Assembly (NCBI RefSeq): GCF_016861655.1 | Contig: NZ_BOLN01000008.1 | Coordinates: 113,608-177,607 of the forward strand | Length of the DNA stretch: 64,000 nt | Direction: 5' to 3' | Source of the DNA: Levilactobacillus lanxiensis | Lineage (GTDB): Bacteria; Bacillota; Bacilli; Lactobacillales; Lactobacillaceae | In this document: positions 28,531-35,864 of the stretch, piece by piece | How the letters are laid out: every line of letters starts with the position of its first letter | Position numbering within the stretch: position 1 is the first letter of the stretch | Position numbers and translations under genes: made by a program | Notes under the pieces: generated by a model | Databases searched by the model: none | Told to the model about the DNA's origin: nothing | What the model saw: the letters and a program-made list of their open reading frames with translations, nothing else

Positions 28531-29311
28531 ACTGCCGGGCCTCCTTTCTTAACACTGAGTTGAATATTTTAGCTACCTCCCTGCCTTCAAGCGGTGGGGA
28601 AATATACTCATCGTTTACAGTACAAGCAAGCTGGTATACGCTCTCAGGGGATGCACCAGCGGCAACCATTCGACCAACGATTGAGGTTAGCCAATTATCA
28701 CGGGTACCTTTACCTGTAACCCCTGTTGCCATATCATCCAACAACTTACCCGTGTGGTTTCTAACTCGCTTGCTAGGACTAAAATGTCTTCTCTCAGGTA
28801 CTAACTTAGCCGCTAACCAGTCTGGTAGATATAAAGCATCCGACAGCTTACCAGTAACAATCGAAGTGTATTCAGTACCATCAATCCCACTAGGTGCCAT
28901 TACGGTAAAGTTTGTAATCAGATCCACTCCCGGCCATGCGTTCACTTGGCTAGTTAGGGTATCATCCCCTGTAGTCTTAAAGAAATAGTGCAACCCACTG
29001 TGAGGTGTCTTTTCAATATATGTGTCTCCGGGGATGATGTTGCCCTTAGCTGCTAACTTTTTAATAGACTGCATCCCGTTCTTATCCGTAGAATGCAAAT
29101 CAACGTCAACCACAATCAACCCGGTTGCTGCTAAACTGAGGCCTAGGTTCCAAGTGGGATTATTGTTAAACCACTCTGAAACTCGCTGAGGGTCTTTACT
29201 GGCTTCTAGGTAACCATGGTGTCCCTTAGGCGGTATCTTAGTACCGGTAGCAAGCGGGAAAACAGAGTACCCTTGGTTAACAAGCTCTAAGGCCTTCTCT
29301 AAAACACTCAT
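28502..29311 (-). CDS. Primase-polymerase (prim-pol) of the island
   Basis: 269 residues from MSVLEKALEL, chosen because GGAGGT lies seven bases upstream of this ATG; the longer frame begins inside that site. The fold is the bifunctional primase-polymerase domain: GYSVFPL at the N-terminus, the metal-binding VVDVD at 67-71, TPHSGLHYFF at 102-111 with the conserved histidine, and PGVDLIT / MAPSGIDG. It synthesises primers for island replication together with the overlapping helicase gene. Confidence 0.87.
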   Translation of the reverse strand: MSVLEKALELVNQGYSVFPLATGTKIPPKGHHGYLEASKDPQRVSEWFNNNPTWNLGLSLAATGLIVVDVDLHSTDKNGMQSIKKLAAKGNIIPGDTYIEKTPHSGLHYFFKTTGDDTLTSQVNAWPGVDLITNFTVMAPSGIDGTEYTSIVTGKLSDALYLPDWLAAKLVPERRHFSPSKRVRNHTGKLLDDMATGVTGKGTRDNWLTSIVGRMVAAGASPESVYQLACTVNDEYISPPLEGREVAKIFNSVLRKEARQFGKENTRRC

Positions 29312-29329
29312 GCTGTGTACCTCCAATCA

Positions 29330-29584
29330 CTAACTGTTTTGGGCGGCCCTGTCTGTCAGTTCACCTAAGTTATCTTCAATCTGATTAAGCCGTTCTAAGA
29401 CTAACCAGCCAACCGTAGTGATACTATCGCTAACCCTGACAAGTTCCTCTGCTGTCAGCTTATCTAGGGTACTGCCGTTCTCATAATCAGTAGCGGTTTG
29501 ATTTAAGCTCTCTAGCATTTCCCCGTTAGCAAACGCCAATGCCTTAGTTTCGATAACTGCACCTAACACTTCTTCTAAATCCAT
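29330..29584 (-). CDS. Small acidic protein of the island, 84 aa
   Basis: I do not recognise this family. The protein is acidic and mostly helical (MDLEEVLGAVIETKALAF...), with no cysteines or membrane segment. It sits 18 bp upstream of the primase gene in the same operon with a weak GAGG ribosome binding site. Position suggests an accessory of replication or regulation. Confidence 0.6.
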   Translation of the reverse strand: MDLEEVLGAVIETKALAFANGEMLESLNQTATDYENGSTLDKLTAEELVRVSDSITTVGWLVLERLNQIEDNLGELTDRAAQNS

Positions 29585-29624
29585 TACTTAGCCTCATTTC
29601 TATGTTAAAATGGAAGCATAAAAG

Positions 29625-29705
29625 TTATACCCATATACACCATTTGTTCGTGCTGAACTCGCCAAAGTTATTAATAGCACGGACTTTTTTTATGCTCTCA
29701 TTCAT
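29625..29705 (-). CDS. Possible 26-aa peptide of the island
   Basis: A short frame with ATG behind GGAGAACAGATT, a good ribosome binding site. The peptide starts MNESIKKVRAINNFGEF and ends NKWCIWV. It fills the gap between the Xis-like gene and the 84-aa gene. Too short to assign; it could be a leader peptide or a real small protein. Confidence 0.4.
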   Translation of the reverse strand: MNESIKKVRAINNFGEFSTNKWCIWV

Positions 29706-29803
29706 AATCTGTTCTCCAACAATTTCCAACAATTACTCACCCGAAAATTCAGGCCAATAAAACAATAAGCTATTATTCAATCAGTACCCGCCAGCGCTCT
29801 GAT

Positions 29804-30088
29804 TTATTTCATACTTCCGTTATTCAAAATGAAATGATTGATGTCGTCCTTACTGAATAATTGGATTCCCTTAATCAAGTGACAGGGTAGGCCGCCTTGA
29901 CTCACCCACAGGCCAAATGTGGTATCAGAAACGCCAGCATAGTTAGCCGCTTGATGCTTGCGTAACCAGCGTTGACTAACACCAGCATCACGTTTAGCCG
30001 TCTCTAGTGTGTCTGAAACGATCGTATATACATAGTCCCGGAGTGATTGTGCTTGCTCTCCATCCAGTAATACAGATACTTCTGCCAT
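29804..30088 (-). CDS. Excisionase-like helix-turn-helix protein
   Basis: 94 residues. The N-terminal half is helical and charged. From about residue 46 it has a MerR/Xis-type winged helix: RKHQAANYAGVSDTTFGLWVSQGGLPCHLIKGIQLFSKDDINHF, where the DNA-reading helix is followed by a lysine/phenylalanine wing and the I-x-x-F end typical of helix-turn-helix 17 proteins. In islands of this type it is usually the recombination directionality factor for the integrase; a purely regulatory role is the alternative. Confidence 0.7.
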   Translation of the reverse strand: MAEVSVLLDGEQAQSLRDYVYTIVSDTLETAKRDAGVSQRWLRKHQAANYAGVSDTTFGLWVSQGGLPCHLIKGIQLFSKDDINHFILNNGSMK

Positions 30089-30090
30089 TG

Positions 30091-30318
30091 CTACTCACCT
30101 CCTTTCTCTAAGGATGCTTGTAGCTCGCTGACACTGGCCTTAATAGTCAGTAACTCAGCGTTCACATCATGGCACTGGTCTAGCAGGGACTGTAGGTAAC
30201 TCATCTCAGCCCCTGTAGTCCCGGCACCTAGTAAGACGTGCTCTAGGTCTAGAATCTTATTCTCTAGAGATTCCATCCCCGAATAGATGCCTGAGACGTG
30301 CTGTAAGTTGTCATTCAT
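30091..30318 (-). CDS. Small coiled-coil protein of the island, 75 aa
   Basis: Starts at ATG 30318 (MNDNLQHVSGIYSG), eight bases behind AAAGGTGG; the frame extends four codons further but into that site. Leucine-rich heptads (SLENKILDLEHVLLG...SELQASLEK) indicate a coiled coil. It overlaps the upstream gene by 8 bp and leaves 2 bp before the Xis-like gene, so the genes are cotranslated. Function unknown. Confidence 0.6.
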   Translation of the reverse strand: MNDNLQHVSGIYSGMESLENKILDLEHVLLGAGTTGAEMSYLQSLLDQCHDVNAELLTIKASVSELQASLEKGGE

Positions 30319-30748
30319 TGGAAGTACCACCTTTCACAGGTAACTTAATATTCCTGATACCGCTATCCAACACTTTTCGGATAGTCGTTTCATTTGCAGT
30401 CACTGACTCAATCAGTTCTGGTATTGAAGTACCTTGTAGGTAGTGGCAATTGATTAGTAATGACTCATTGTAAGATAGGCCTTTTAAGCCAGCTTGAATT
30501 GCCGCCCGGATCGTTGTAGTTTCATCAACTAGATACTTTAGCTGGGATTGAAGCCGGTCACGTTCAGCAATTGTGTCGCCAAAATCATGCCGCGCACCAC
30601 CACTACCAGTAGGCATCCCCGTCAGTGGCGCTGAGGCTGGTACACCTAGCCGTGCATTCAGCTTGGATATACGCTGGTACAATCGCCGTACCTTGTTACG
30701 ATTGGGGATGAAACTAGCTAGGTAGGCTTGATTAGTCTCGTAGGTCAA
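30311..30748 (-). CDS. Phage-type transcriptional regulator (DUF1492/ArpU-like)
   Basis: 145 residues. A helical N-terminal part (about 10-75) is followed by a sigma-region-4-like helix-turn-helix: LSYNESLLINCHYLQGTSIPELIESVTANETTIRKVLDSGIRNIK. This two-part form resembles DUF1492/ArpU regulators that act late in phage transcription. The glycine/serine-rich linker near 45-52 is unusual. It lies second in the leftward operon behind the Cro-like gene. Confidence 0.6.
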   Translation of the reverse strand: MTYETNQAYLASFIPNRNKVRRLYQRISKLNARLGVPASAPLTGMPTGSGGARHDFGDTIAERDRLQSQLKYLVDETTTIRAAIQAGLKGLSYNESLLINCHYLQGTSIPELIESVTANETTIRKVLDSGIRNIKLPVKGGTSNE

Positions 30749-30763
30749 TTTGTAGGGCCTCCT

Positions 30764-30958
30764 CTAAATGTGGACGTACAACCAGTTATCTAACTTAGCT
30801 AACGTACTAGGGTTAATCCGTTTTGCCTCCCCTTTTAGAATCTTATCAAGAGTCCAGCGGCTAACCCCGGTCTGTCGGGATAATTCAATTACAGATAGAT
30901 TGAGTTCACCACGCTTGCGGCCTAGGGCGCTAACTAGCTTTTCCGATGATACTGCCAT
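30764..30958 (-). CDS. Cro-like helix-turn-helix protein, 64 aa
   Basis: Start at MAVSSEKLVSAL, which has AAGGAG seven bases upstream; the upstream part of the frame crosses the promoter region and is rejected. The protein is a single XRE-type helix-turn-helix (NLSVIELSRQTGVSRWTLDKILKGEAKRINPSTLAKL). It is first gene of the leftward operon and divergent to the repressor, the position of Cro or of the SaPI Str regulator. Confidence 0.8.
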   Translation of the reverse strand: MAVSSEKLVSALGRKRGELNLSVIELSRQTGVSRWTLDKILKGEAKRINPSTLAKLDNWLYVHI

Positions 30959-30978
30959 GTAAATTCTCCTTCCAAAAA

Positions 30979-31041
30979 GCAACATTTTGTTGACAAGATA
31001 AGGGTAGCATTTTTTAAAAGTTAATGCAACATTTCGTTGCA
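30979..31041. promoter_or_regulatory. Divergent promoter region with two palindromic operators
   Basis: Two copies of GCAACATTTNGTTG(C) lie at 30979-30992 and 31025-31041 (the second is a full palindrome TGCAAC...GTTGCA), 46 bp apart. A rightward promoter TTGACA (30990-30995) / TTTAAA (31013-31018), 17-bp spacer, drives the repressor and its -35 overlaps the first operator. A leftward TTGCAT / TACCCT pair overlaps the second. This is a classic CI/Cro-type switch. Confidence 0.7.
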
Positions 31042-31087
31042 AATCAAGCGTTTTTCCCTTACTATTGGGGAAAGAGGTGTAAAAAAT

Positions 31088-31732
31088 ATGAATAGATTAC
31101 GGGAGACTAGAAAGGAAAAAGGTCTTAGTCAAAATGAATTAGCCAAGCTTTTAGGTACTTCCAGACAAGCTATCAGCCTATATGAACGCGGTGACCGGGA
31201 GCCTAAAATGGTAATGTGGAAAAAGTTCTCTAATGCTTTAGAAGTTTCTGTACCATATTTACAAGGGGTTAGTCCCTATAAGAACATTGGCGAACAAATA
31301 CGTAAAGAGGTACTTAAAGGACGAACTTTTGAAGAATGGAAAAAAGATACCGATAAAAGTATGACTGATTATTTTGCCCAAAAATTTCAAGAGGAATATC
31401 AAGATGATTTTCCTAATATTGAAAATAAAGAAGTGCAAGCCAATCTATACCGATCAATGAATAACTACAAGGACATCTTCTCACTTTTAAGCACTAAACC
31501 TACTCATGAACAAGTGAGCCATTCTGGTATATCTAATATGCAAAAAGAATATACTCAACGTGGCCTAGTTATGGCTCACCTTATTGGCCTAATCGATAAA
31601 TTTTCAGGTACTTTGTTTGAAGGAGTGGGCGTTACAAATGATCATCCGTATTATGACTCTGCTCAACTTACACATACGCTTGAAGCAATCGACAAGAGTA
31701 TAGATGTCGCTTTAGAACAAATGAAAAAATAG
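31088..31732 (+). CDS. CI-like repressor of the island
   Basis: 214 residues from MNRLRETRKEKGLSQNELAK, with GAGGTG upstream; the extra 17 codons ahead are not supported. The N-terminal XRE helix-turn-helix (about 2-58) is clear (ASRQAISLYERGDREPK-type recognition region). The C-terminal part is helical with no LexA-type Ser-Lys protease signature, so it is probably relieved by an anti-repressor protein rather than by RecA, as for SaPI Stl. It stands between the operators and the integrase. Confidence 0.82.
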   Translation: MNRLRETRKEKGLSQNELAKLLGTSRQAISLYERGDREPKMVMWKKFSNALEVSVPYLQGVSPYKNIGEQIRKEVLKGRTFEEWKKDTDKSMTDYFAQKFQEEYQDDFPNIENKEVQANLYRSMNNYKDIFSLLSTKPTHEQVSHSGISNMQKEYTQRGLVMAHLIGLIDKFSGTLFEGVGVTNDHPYYDSAQLTHTLEAIDKSIDVALEQMKK

Positions 31733-31781
31733 TTTCTACATATCAGTGCCCGCCAGCGCGGTATGAAAGGGACTGTTAGTA

Positions 31782-32927
31782 ATGGCAACGTATCGCAAGT
31801 ATCAAACTAGGGCCGGTAGCACCTACTGGGAGGCCTTTGCATCCCTTGGTAGAGACTCTATCGGTAAGAGTCAGCGCGTCCACAAGCGTGGCTTTAAAAC
31901 AAAAAAGGAAGCCCAACTGTGGACTTCCAACGTGCAGGTTGAATTTGAGAAGCAAGGCGTCATGGTTACCAATGAGATTACGTTTCAGGCGCTCTATGAT
32001 AAGTGGTTCACTGACTACCAGCAAGGGGTTAAAGAGTCCACTTGGGCTAAAACTGGGGATGTTTTCCGGATCCATATCCTACCAGTGCTAGGAACAATCC
32101 AGATTAAGCAACTGACAGTATCTAAATGCCAGTCTGTGGTATATGACTGGTTCAATAATGGCTTCAAGCATTACCGCCGTTTCCGAACCAACGTTATTGC
32201 TGTCCTGAACTACGGTATCCGAATGGAACTTATTACCAGAAACCCCATGGAGAAAACGAACATCCCCAAACGCCGGGATAGTCAGCCAGAAACCACATTC
32301 GATTTTTACGAAAAGGAAGAGTTATCTCAGTTCCTACATGCCGCTTACCTTTATGACAGCATGGAACCATTTACCTTCTTCCGGTTGCTATCCTTTACGG
32401 GGATGAGAAAGAGTGAGGCCCTAGCATTAACGTGGGGTGATATTAACTTCACTACCAATGAGGTTAGCATCAATAAGACCGAATCTAAGGGTGCTGGAGG
32501 CCGTTTAGTCATCCAGACACCAAAGACCCAAACTAGCAGCCGAACCATCACTGTGGACGCGAGAACCATGCACTGGCTACAAAAGTGGCGACTCAATCAG
32601 ACTAAACTATATTTTGAGTTGGGATTCAATACCCGTAACGATCAACAATTAGTTTTCTCCAACCAGTACAACGAACTGTTCCAGCCTAGTGCTCCTGACC
32701 ACTGGAATCGGAGTATCTGTAAGGCCTACAATTTACGCCGTATTAAGATACACGCTTTCCGGCACACGTTCTGCACGTTGTCGTTTGAAGCGGGAGCAAC
32801 CTTGAATGAGGTGTCTAAAACGCTGGGGCACTCTGATTTAAGGATTACTCAGCAAATTTATCTCCACGTTACTAAGAAACAGAAACTTGAAGCGGCAACT
32901 AAGTTAGAAAAATATATGGATATGTAA
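31782..32927 (+). CDS. int: Tyrosine recombinase / integrase of the island
   Basis: 381 residues. The N-terminal AP2-like arm-binding domain (YRKYQTRAGSTYWEAF...GFKTKKEA, about 4-46) and the SAM-like core-binding domain (65-160) are followed by the catalytic domain. Catalytic residues are R209 (TGMRKSEAL), H324 and R327 (HAFRH), H350 (LGHSD) and Y360. The gene points to attR 200 bp away and to the tRNA-Gln target. Repeated GTGGTGCA motifs at both ends are candidate binding sites for its N-terminal domain. Confidence 0.93.
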   Translation: MATYRKYQTRAGSTYWEAFASLGRDSIGKSQRVHKRGFKTKKEAQLWTSNVQVEFEKQGVMVTNEITFQALYDKWFTDYQQGVKESTWAKTGDVFRIHILPVLGTIQIKQLTVSKCQSVVYDWFNNGFKHYRRFRTNVIAVLNYGIRMELITRNPMEKTNIPKRRDSQPETTFDFYEKEELSQFLHAAYLYDSMEPFTFFRLLSFTGMRKSEALALTWGDINFTTNEVSINKTESKGAGGRLVIQTPKTQTSSRTITVDARTMHWLQKWRLNQTKLYFELGFNTRNDQQLVFSNQYNELFQPSAPDHWNRSICKAYNLRRIKIHAFRHTFCTLSFEAGATLNEVSKTLGHSDLRITQQIYLHVTKKQKLEAATKLEKYMDM

Positions 32928-32991
32928 TCCGTCATTAACTAGTAGATAGACCAATTAACGCTATTCTCAGGCATTTTGTAACAATTCGGCC

Positions 32992-33022
32992 GTGGTGCAT
33001 CTCGTGGTGCACGCGTGGTGCA
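32992..33022 (+). repeat. Integrase arm-type sites, right
   Basis: Three direct copies of CGTGGTGCA at about 32991, 33003 and 33014, spaced 11-12 bp (one helical turn), 100 bp inside attR. The same octamer occurs twice near attL. Confidence 0.65.
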
Positions 33023-33066
33023 TTTTATCCGGTATCACTAGGGTGTCCTCAGAAATTGAGGGCAAC

Positions 33067-33109
33067 AAAAAAGCCGCTAGCTCAACGTTTTCACGTCTTA
33101 CTAACGGCT
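33067..33109 (-). terminator. Terminator of tRNA-Gln, supplied by the island
   Basis: Minus-strand hairpin with arms AGCCGTTAG / CTAGCGGCT, an inner GACGT/ACGTT part and a T-run, 17 bp beyond the tRNA 3' end. It lies inside the island, so integration replaced both the tRNA 3' end and its terminator. Confidence 0.7.
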
Positions 33110-33123
33110 AACCGAATGATGAA

Positions 33124-33148
33124 ATTGGGTATACTGGGCTCGAACCAG
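33124..33148 (+). other. attR, right attachment site
   Basis: 25 bp at the 3' end of tRNA-Gln that match attL at 24860-24884 except for C/T and G/A changes in the T-loop region. The island restores an intact tRNA. Confidence 0.85.
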
Positions 33149-33196
33149 TAACTTACGGATTCAGAGTCCGCTGCCTTACCATTTGGCGAATACCCA
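33126..33196 (-). tRNA. tRNA-Gln(CUG)
   Basis: 71 nt on the minus strand. The acceptor TGGGTAT pairs with ATACCCA; the anticodon stem GCGGA/TCCGT holds the loop CTCTGAA with anticodon CUG; the T-arm is CTGG TTCGAGC CCAG. CCA is not encoded. It is the integration target of the island. Confidence 0.95.
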
Positions 33197-33376
33197 ATAA
33201 GACTTCTGTTGCCTGGACAACTATTTAATCTTAACTTGTTCCGCTTTTGGTGTCAACCAGTTTCACCTAAAAAAGCGAATTTTTGCATGAAGTCCCACTT
33301 CAATGTAATTTTATGCAAAGAAGGATTGACATTTTTTAGCGAATAGGTTAAATTAGATATTGCTAGTAGGGATTAT

Positions 33377-33450
33377 TGCCCGTTGGTCAAACTGGTTTAA
33401 GACGTCGCCCTCTCAAGGCGGAGCTACGGGTTCGAGCCCCGTACGGGCTA
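33377..33450 (+). tRNA. tRNA-Glu(CUC)
   Basis: 74 nt. The anticodon stem TCGCC/GGCGG holds the loop CTCTCAA with anticodon CUC (33412-33414). The D-arm GTC...GAC and T-arm ACGGG TTCGAGC CCCGT are normal. The acceptor TGCCCGT/ACGGGCT pairs except for a U-U at the first position, which is unusual. It has its own terminator and follows a TA-rich promoter-like region. Confidence 0.88.
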
Positions 33451-33456
33451 TCAGTT

Positions 33457-33495
33457 GTCCACAAACGTTGATAAAACAACGTTTGTGGACTTTTT
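33457..33495 (+). terminator. Terminator of tRNA-Glu
   Basis: Stem GTCCACAAACGTTG / CAACGTTTGTGGAC with a six-base loop, followed by TTTTT, seven bases after the tRNA. Confidence 0.92.
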
Positions 33496-33581
33496 CTTTG
33501 CACAAAATTTCCGGACACAAAAAATCGGTAAAAGTTCGTGGACTAGACCAATCAAAGGAACTTCAACCGTTCTTTTTTGTC

Positions 33582-34037
33582 TTACAATTTAGCTGGATCT
33601 TTCACCGTTAAGCGATTTAGCTCCTGCTCAAATTCAGCGACACCCTCGCCCGTGACCGCCGACAACAAGTAAATCTGCTGCACACCGGCATTTTTCAACT
33701 GCTCTCGAGCGTAGTCGACCTGTTGCGGCGTTGCCACGTCAATCTTAGAGATGACGCCAATCGTTTGAACCGGAAACATGGTGGTAAAGGCCGGTGGGAA
33801 GACCGCCCGCTGATCAAGCCCGCTCTGAATCGCCACAATCAGCTTGGCCCCGGTCGACATCGTCATCAGTGACGGGTACAGGTAGCGGTGCTCAACGAAC
33901 TCGCCGGGAGTATCGATAATCTCTCCCCGAAACTCCACCGCCTGGGTTTTATCATAGCTAATCTTCTCGTGATGCAGGCGCTGAATCAGGGTAGTCTTGC
34001 CGCACCCGATGGCACCAACAAACATGGCTTTTCTCAT
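33582..34037 (-). CDS. pduV: PduV/EutP-type small GTPase-like protein
   Basis: Last gene of the pdu operon; 151 residues from MRKAMFVGAIGCGKTT, with GGGAGGT upstream. The P-loop GAIGCGKTT is at 8-16, the DTPGE switch motif follows near 42, and SKID supplies guanine recognition. EutP/PduV proteins are thought to link microcompartments to the cell interior; the true activity (acetate kinase has been reported for one EutP) is not settled by sequence. Confidence 0.85.
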   Translation of the reverse strand: MRKAMFVGAIGCGKTTLIQRLHHEKISYDKTQAVEFRGEIIDTPGEFVEHRYLYPSLMTMSTGAKLIVAIQSGLDQRAVFPPAFTTMFPVQTIGVISKIDVATPQQVDYAREQLKNAGVQQIYLLSAVTGEGVAEFEQELNRLTVKDPAKL

Positions 34038-34070
34038 CGCAAACCAACCTCCCTTCACCACATCATAACG

Positions 34071-34913
34071 CTAATCATACATGGCAATGCCAATTGGGGT
34101 GACAAACTGCGGAAAGTCCGGTTTACTTGCCGGTGCTCCCAGTGCCTGACTGAACGTCTTAATGAAGTCCTTAAAGTTAATCGCCCCGCCAACCACGATG
34201 ACGGGTTCCTGCGGCTCGCCCTGCGTCGCCGCACGCGTAATCGCCGCCATCTTCTCGACAACCGGCCGGATGGTTGCGAAGACTTCCAGCTCCTTCGTGG
34301 TATCGCGCTTGAAGGCCTCGGCTTGGGCCATGTCCCAGTGATTGTGCCCCGCTAAGACCATGGTCATATGCGAGCCCCCCGTCGCTTCATCCGTCACATA
34401 GGTTAACTGATCATCCTTAAAAATACTGATTCCCGTGGTGCCACCACCAATATCAACGACCGTGCCATTTTCCAAGTGTAAAAACTTAGCCGCAGCCGTG
34501 GGTTCATCGACCACCGCACTGCAAGTGAAGCCCGCCGATTCAATCACGTTGGCCACGATTTTGGCACTACCCTCACCCGTGCCAGGGGGAATGGCCCCAC
34601 TAGCGGTCGCCAACGAAACACCCAGGATCTCTTCTGCCTGTTGTTTCAACCGCATTAAAATCCGCACGGAATCCATGAAATTAACCACTAACCCATCACG
34701 AACCGCGTGGTCATATTCAAAATTTCCATAGAGCACGTTATCGTCATGGTCTAAAACCACCATCACGATGGACGAGGTTCCTAAGTCGACGCCCACCTTT
34801 AGCGTTTCCTGATCCGTCACTGGCCGCGTCGCTTGATCGCCGTTAACGACCTGCGCAAACTGATCAAGTTTTTGATTCGCCGTCGTGACTAAATCTTGTT
34901 TTTCCGCAATCAT
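34071..34913 (-). CDS. eutJ: EutJ-like Hsp70-fold ATPase
   Basis: 280 residues from MIAEKQDLVTTANQKL, chosen because GAGGTG lies six bases upstream; an ATG 14 codons earlier has no ribosome binding site but overlaps the upstream gene. The actin/Hsp70 ATPase phosphate loops are VGVDLGTSSIVMVV and VVDIGGGTTGIS. EutJ is presumed a chaperone for microcompartment enzymes. It lies between the flavodoxin-fold fusion and pduV. Confidence 0.87.
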   Translation of the reverse strand: MIAEKQDLVTTANQKLDQFAQVVNGDQATRPVTDQETLKVGVDLGTSSIVMVVLDHDDNVLYGNFEYDHAVRDGLVVNFMDSVRILMRLKQQAEEILGVSLATASGAIPPGTGEGSAKIVANVIESAGFTCSAVVDEPTAAAKFLHLENGTVVDIGGGTTGISIFKDDQLTYVTDEATGGSHMTMVLAGHNHWDMAQAEAFKRDTTKELEVFATIRPVVEKMAAITRAATQGEPQEPVIVVGGAINFKDFIKTFSQALGAPASKPDFPQFVTPIGIAMYD

Positions 34914-34942
34914 ACTGAACACCTCATCATCAAGTGACTTCA

Positions 34943-35773
34943 CTAATGCAGACATAATCGTTGGGCAATTGCCGGATGCAGCTTAAAGAATGCCTGTGAA
35001 TAGCCGCACCCCGCCACAATACTTAGATCAAATAATCGTGCCATCATAATTAATTTTAGCATCAACTGACCCGCCAGCCCCTGATGGGCAAAGTCCGGTT
35101 CAATGGTGACCTCAGTGATCACTAGCAAGCCCGTGCTCCAATCAAAGGTCGCCTGACCAATGGTTTGCCCCTGCTGCTGTAGTTGAATGTCGTCCGGACT
35201 AAAGGCAAATGTTAACGCCGGTGACGTCGGCTCAGCACCTTGAACCGCCGCAACCAGCCGTGCCATCGCTAGCTTCAAAAACGTCACCGTCTGCTCATCC
35301 GTTAGCAGGTCATGCTTGGCAAATAACTGTTCCACGTCGCTAAGATAGATTTCTGAGGGTTGAATGACCTGCATCCCCAACACCAAAGCTAACTGTTTCA
35401 GCTGCTGATTCGCGCTCATTCCGCCCAGTTTACCGGTCGAGACCGAGGCAATTAAGGCGGGTTTGCCCTGCCAGAGATTACCGTCATCGGAAACCGAAGC
35501 GATATCCAAGGCATTTTTTAAACAGCCCGGCATCCCCCGGTTAATTTCCGGCGTGACGAGACAAAAGCCGTCTAATTGTTTGATTTGTGCCTTGAACGCT
35601 CGACAAATTGCCTGTTCCCGACTACTCATTTGATCATGTAACAGCGGTAAGTGGGCCAGTGAAATCGGCTCAATCATGACGGTATTGGGGCCCATCAAGC
35701 CTAAATTGCGGACAACTTTTCGTGCATAGGATTCCGCCCGGAGACTCCCTGCTAATAACCCAATTCGTTTCAA
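34943..35773 (-). CDS. NADPH-dependent FMN reductase fused to a GNAT-like domain
   Basis: 276 residues. The start is TTG at 35771-35773 (MKRIGLLAGSLRAESYARKV) behind GGAGG. Residues 1-170 are an NAD(P)H-FMN reductase/flavodoxin fold with the FMN loop GSLRAESYAR and TPEINRGMPGCLKNALD. Residues 190-276 resemble a short acetyltransferase (ITEVTIEPDFAHQGLAGQLMLKLI and IVAGCGYSQAFFKLHP). The operon lacks the cobalamin reductase pduS, so this flavoprotein could supply reducing power for B12 recycling; that is inference. The second domain's job is unknown. Confidence 0.75.
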   Translation of the reverse strand: MKRIGLLAGSLRAESYARKVVRNLGLMGPNTVMIEPISLAHLPLLHDQMSSREQAICRAFKAQIKQLDGFCLVTPEINRGMPGCLKNALDIASVSDDGNLWQGKPALIASVSTGKLGGMSANQQLKQLALVLGMQVIQPSEIYLSDVEQLFAKHDLLTDEQTVTFLKLAMARLVAAVQGAEPTSPALTFAFSPDDIQLQQQGQTIGQATFDWSTGLLVITEVTIEPDFAHQGLAGQLMLKLIMMARLFDLSIVAGCGYSQAFFKLHPAIAQRLCLH

Positions 35774-35864
35774 AAGAATCGTGCCTCCTTCACTAATGAC
35801 CCACACTTCTCAAAAAAATCCGCAACAACCTAGGTGCCAAAATACCTAGTCATCGGGGATCTTT

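Larger units (their letters stand above)
24860..33148. mobile_element. Phage-satellite-like integrative island in tRNA-Gln
   Basis: An 8.3-kb element bounded by a 25-bp near-duplicate of the tRNA-Gln 3' end (23 of 25 identical). It encodes, right to left, a tyrosine integrase, a CI-like repressor and a divergent block of regulators, Xis, primase-polymerase and SF3 helicase, then a candidate origin and a gene-poor left arm with a type I toxin-antitoxin locus. This gene order is that of Gram-positive phage-inducible chromosomal islands. No structural, lysis or terminase genes are visible, so it would need a helper or move as a non-packaged element. The sequence is visibly more AT-rich than its surroundings. 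Confidence 0.85.

Noticed and set aside
24860..33148. Ordinary prophage
   Set aside because: No terminase, portal, capsid, tail or lysis genes are seen; the gene set is that of a satellite island.
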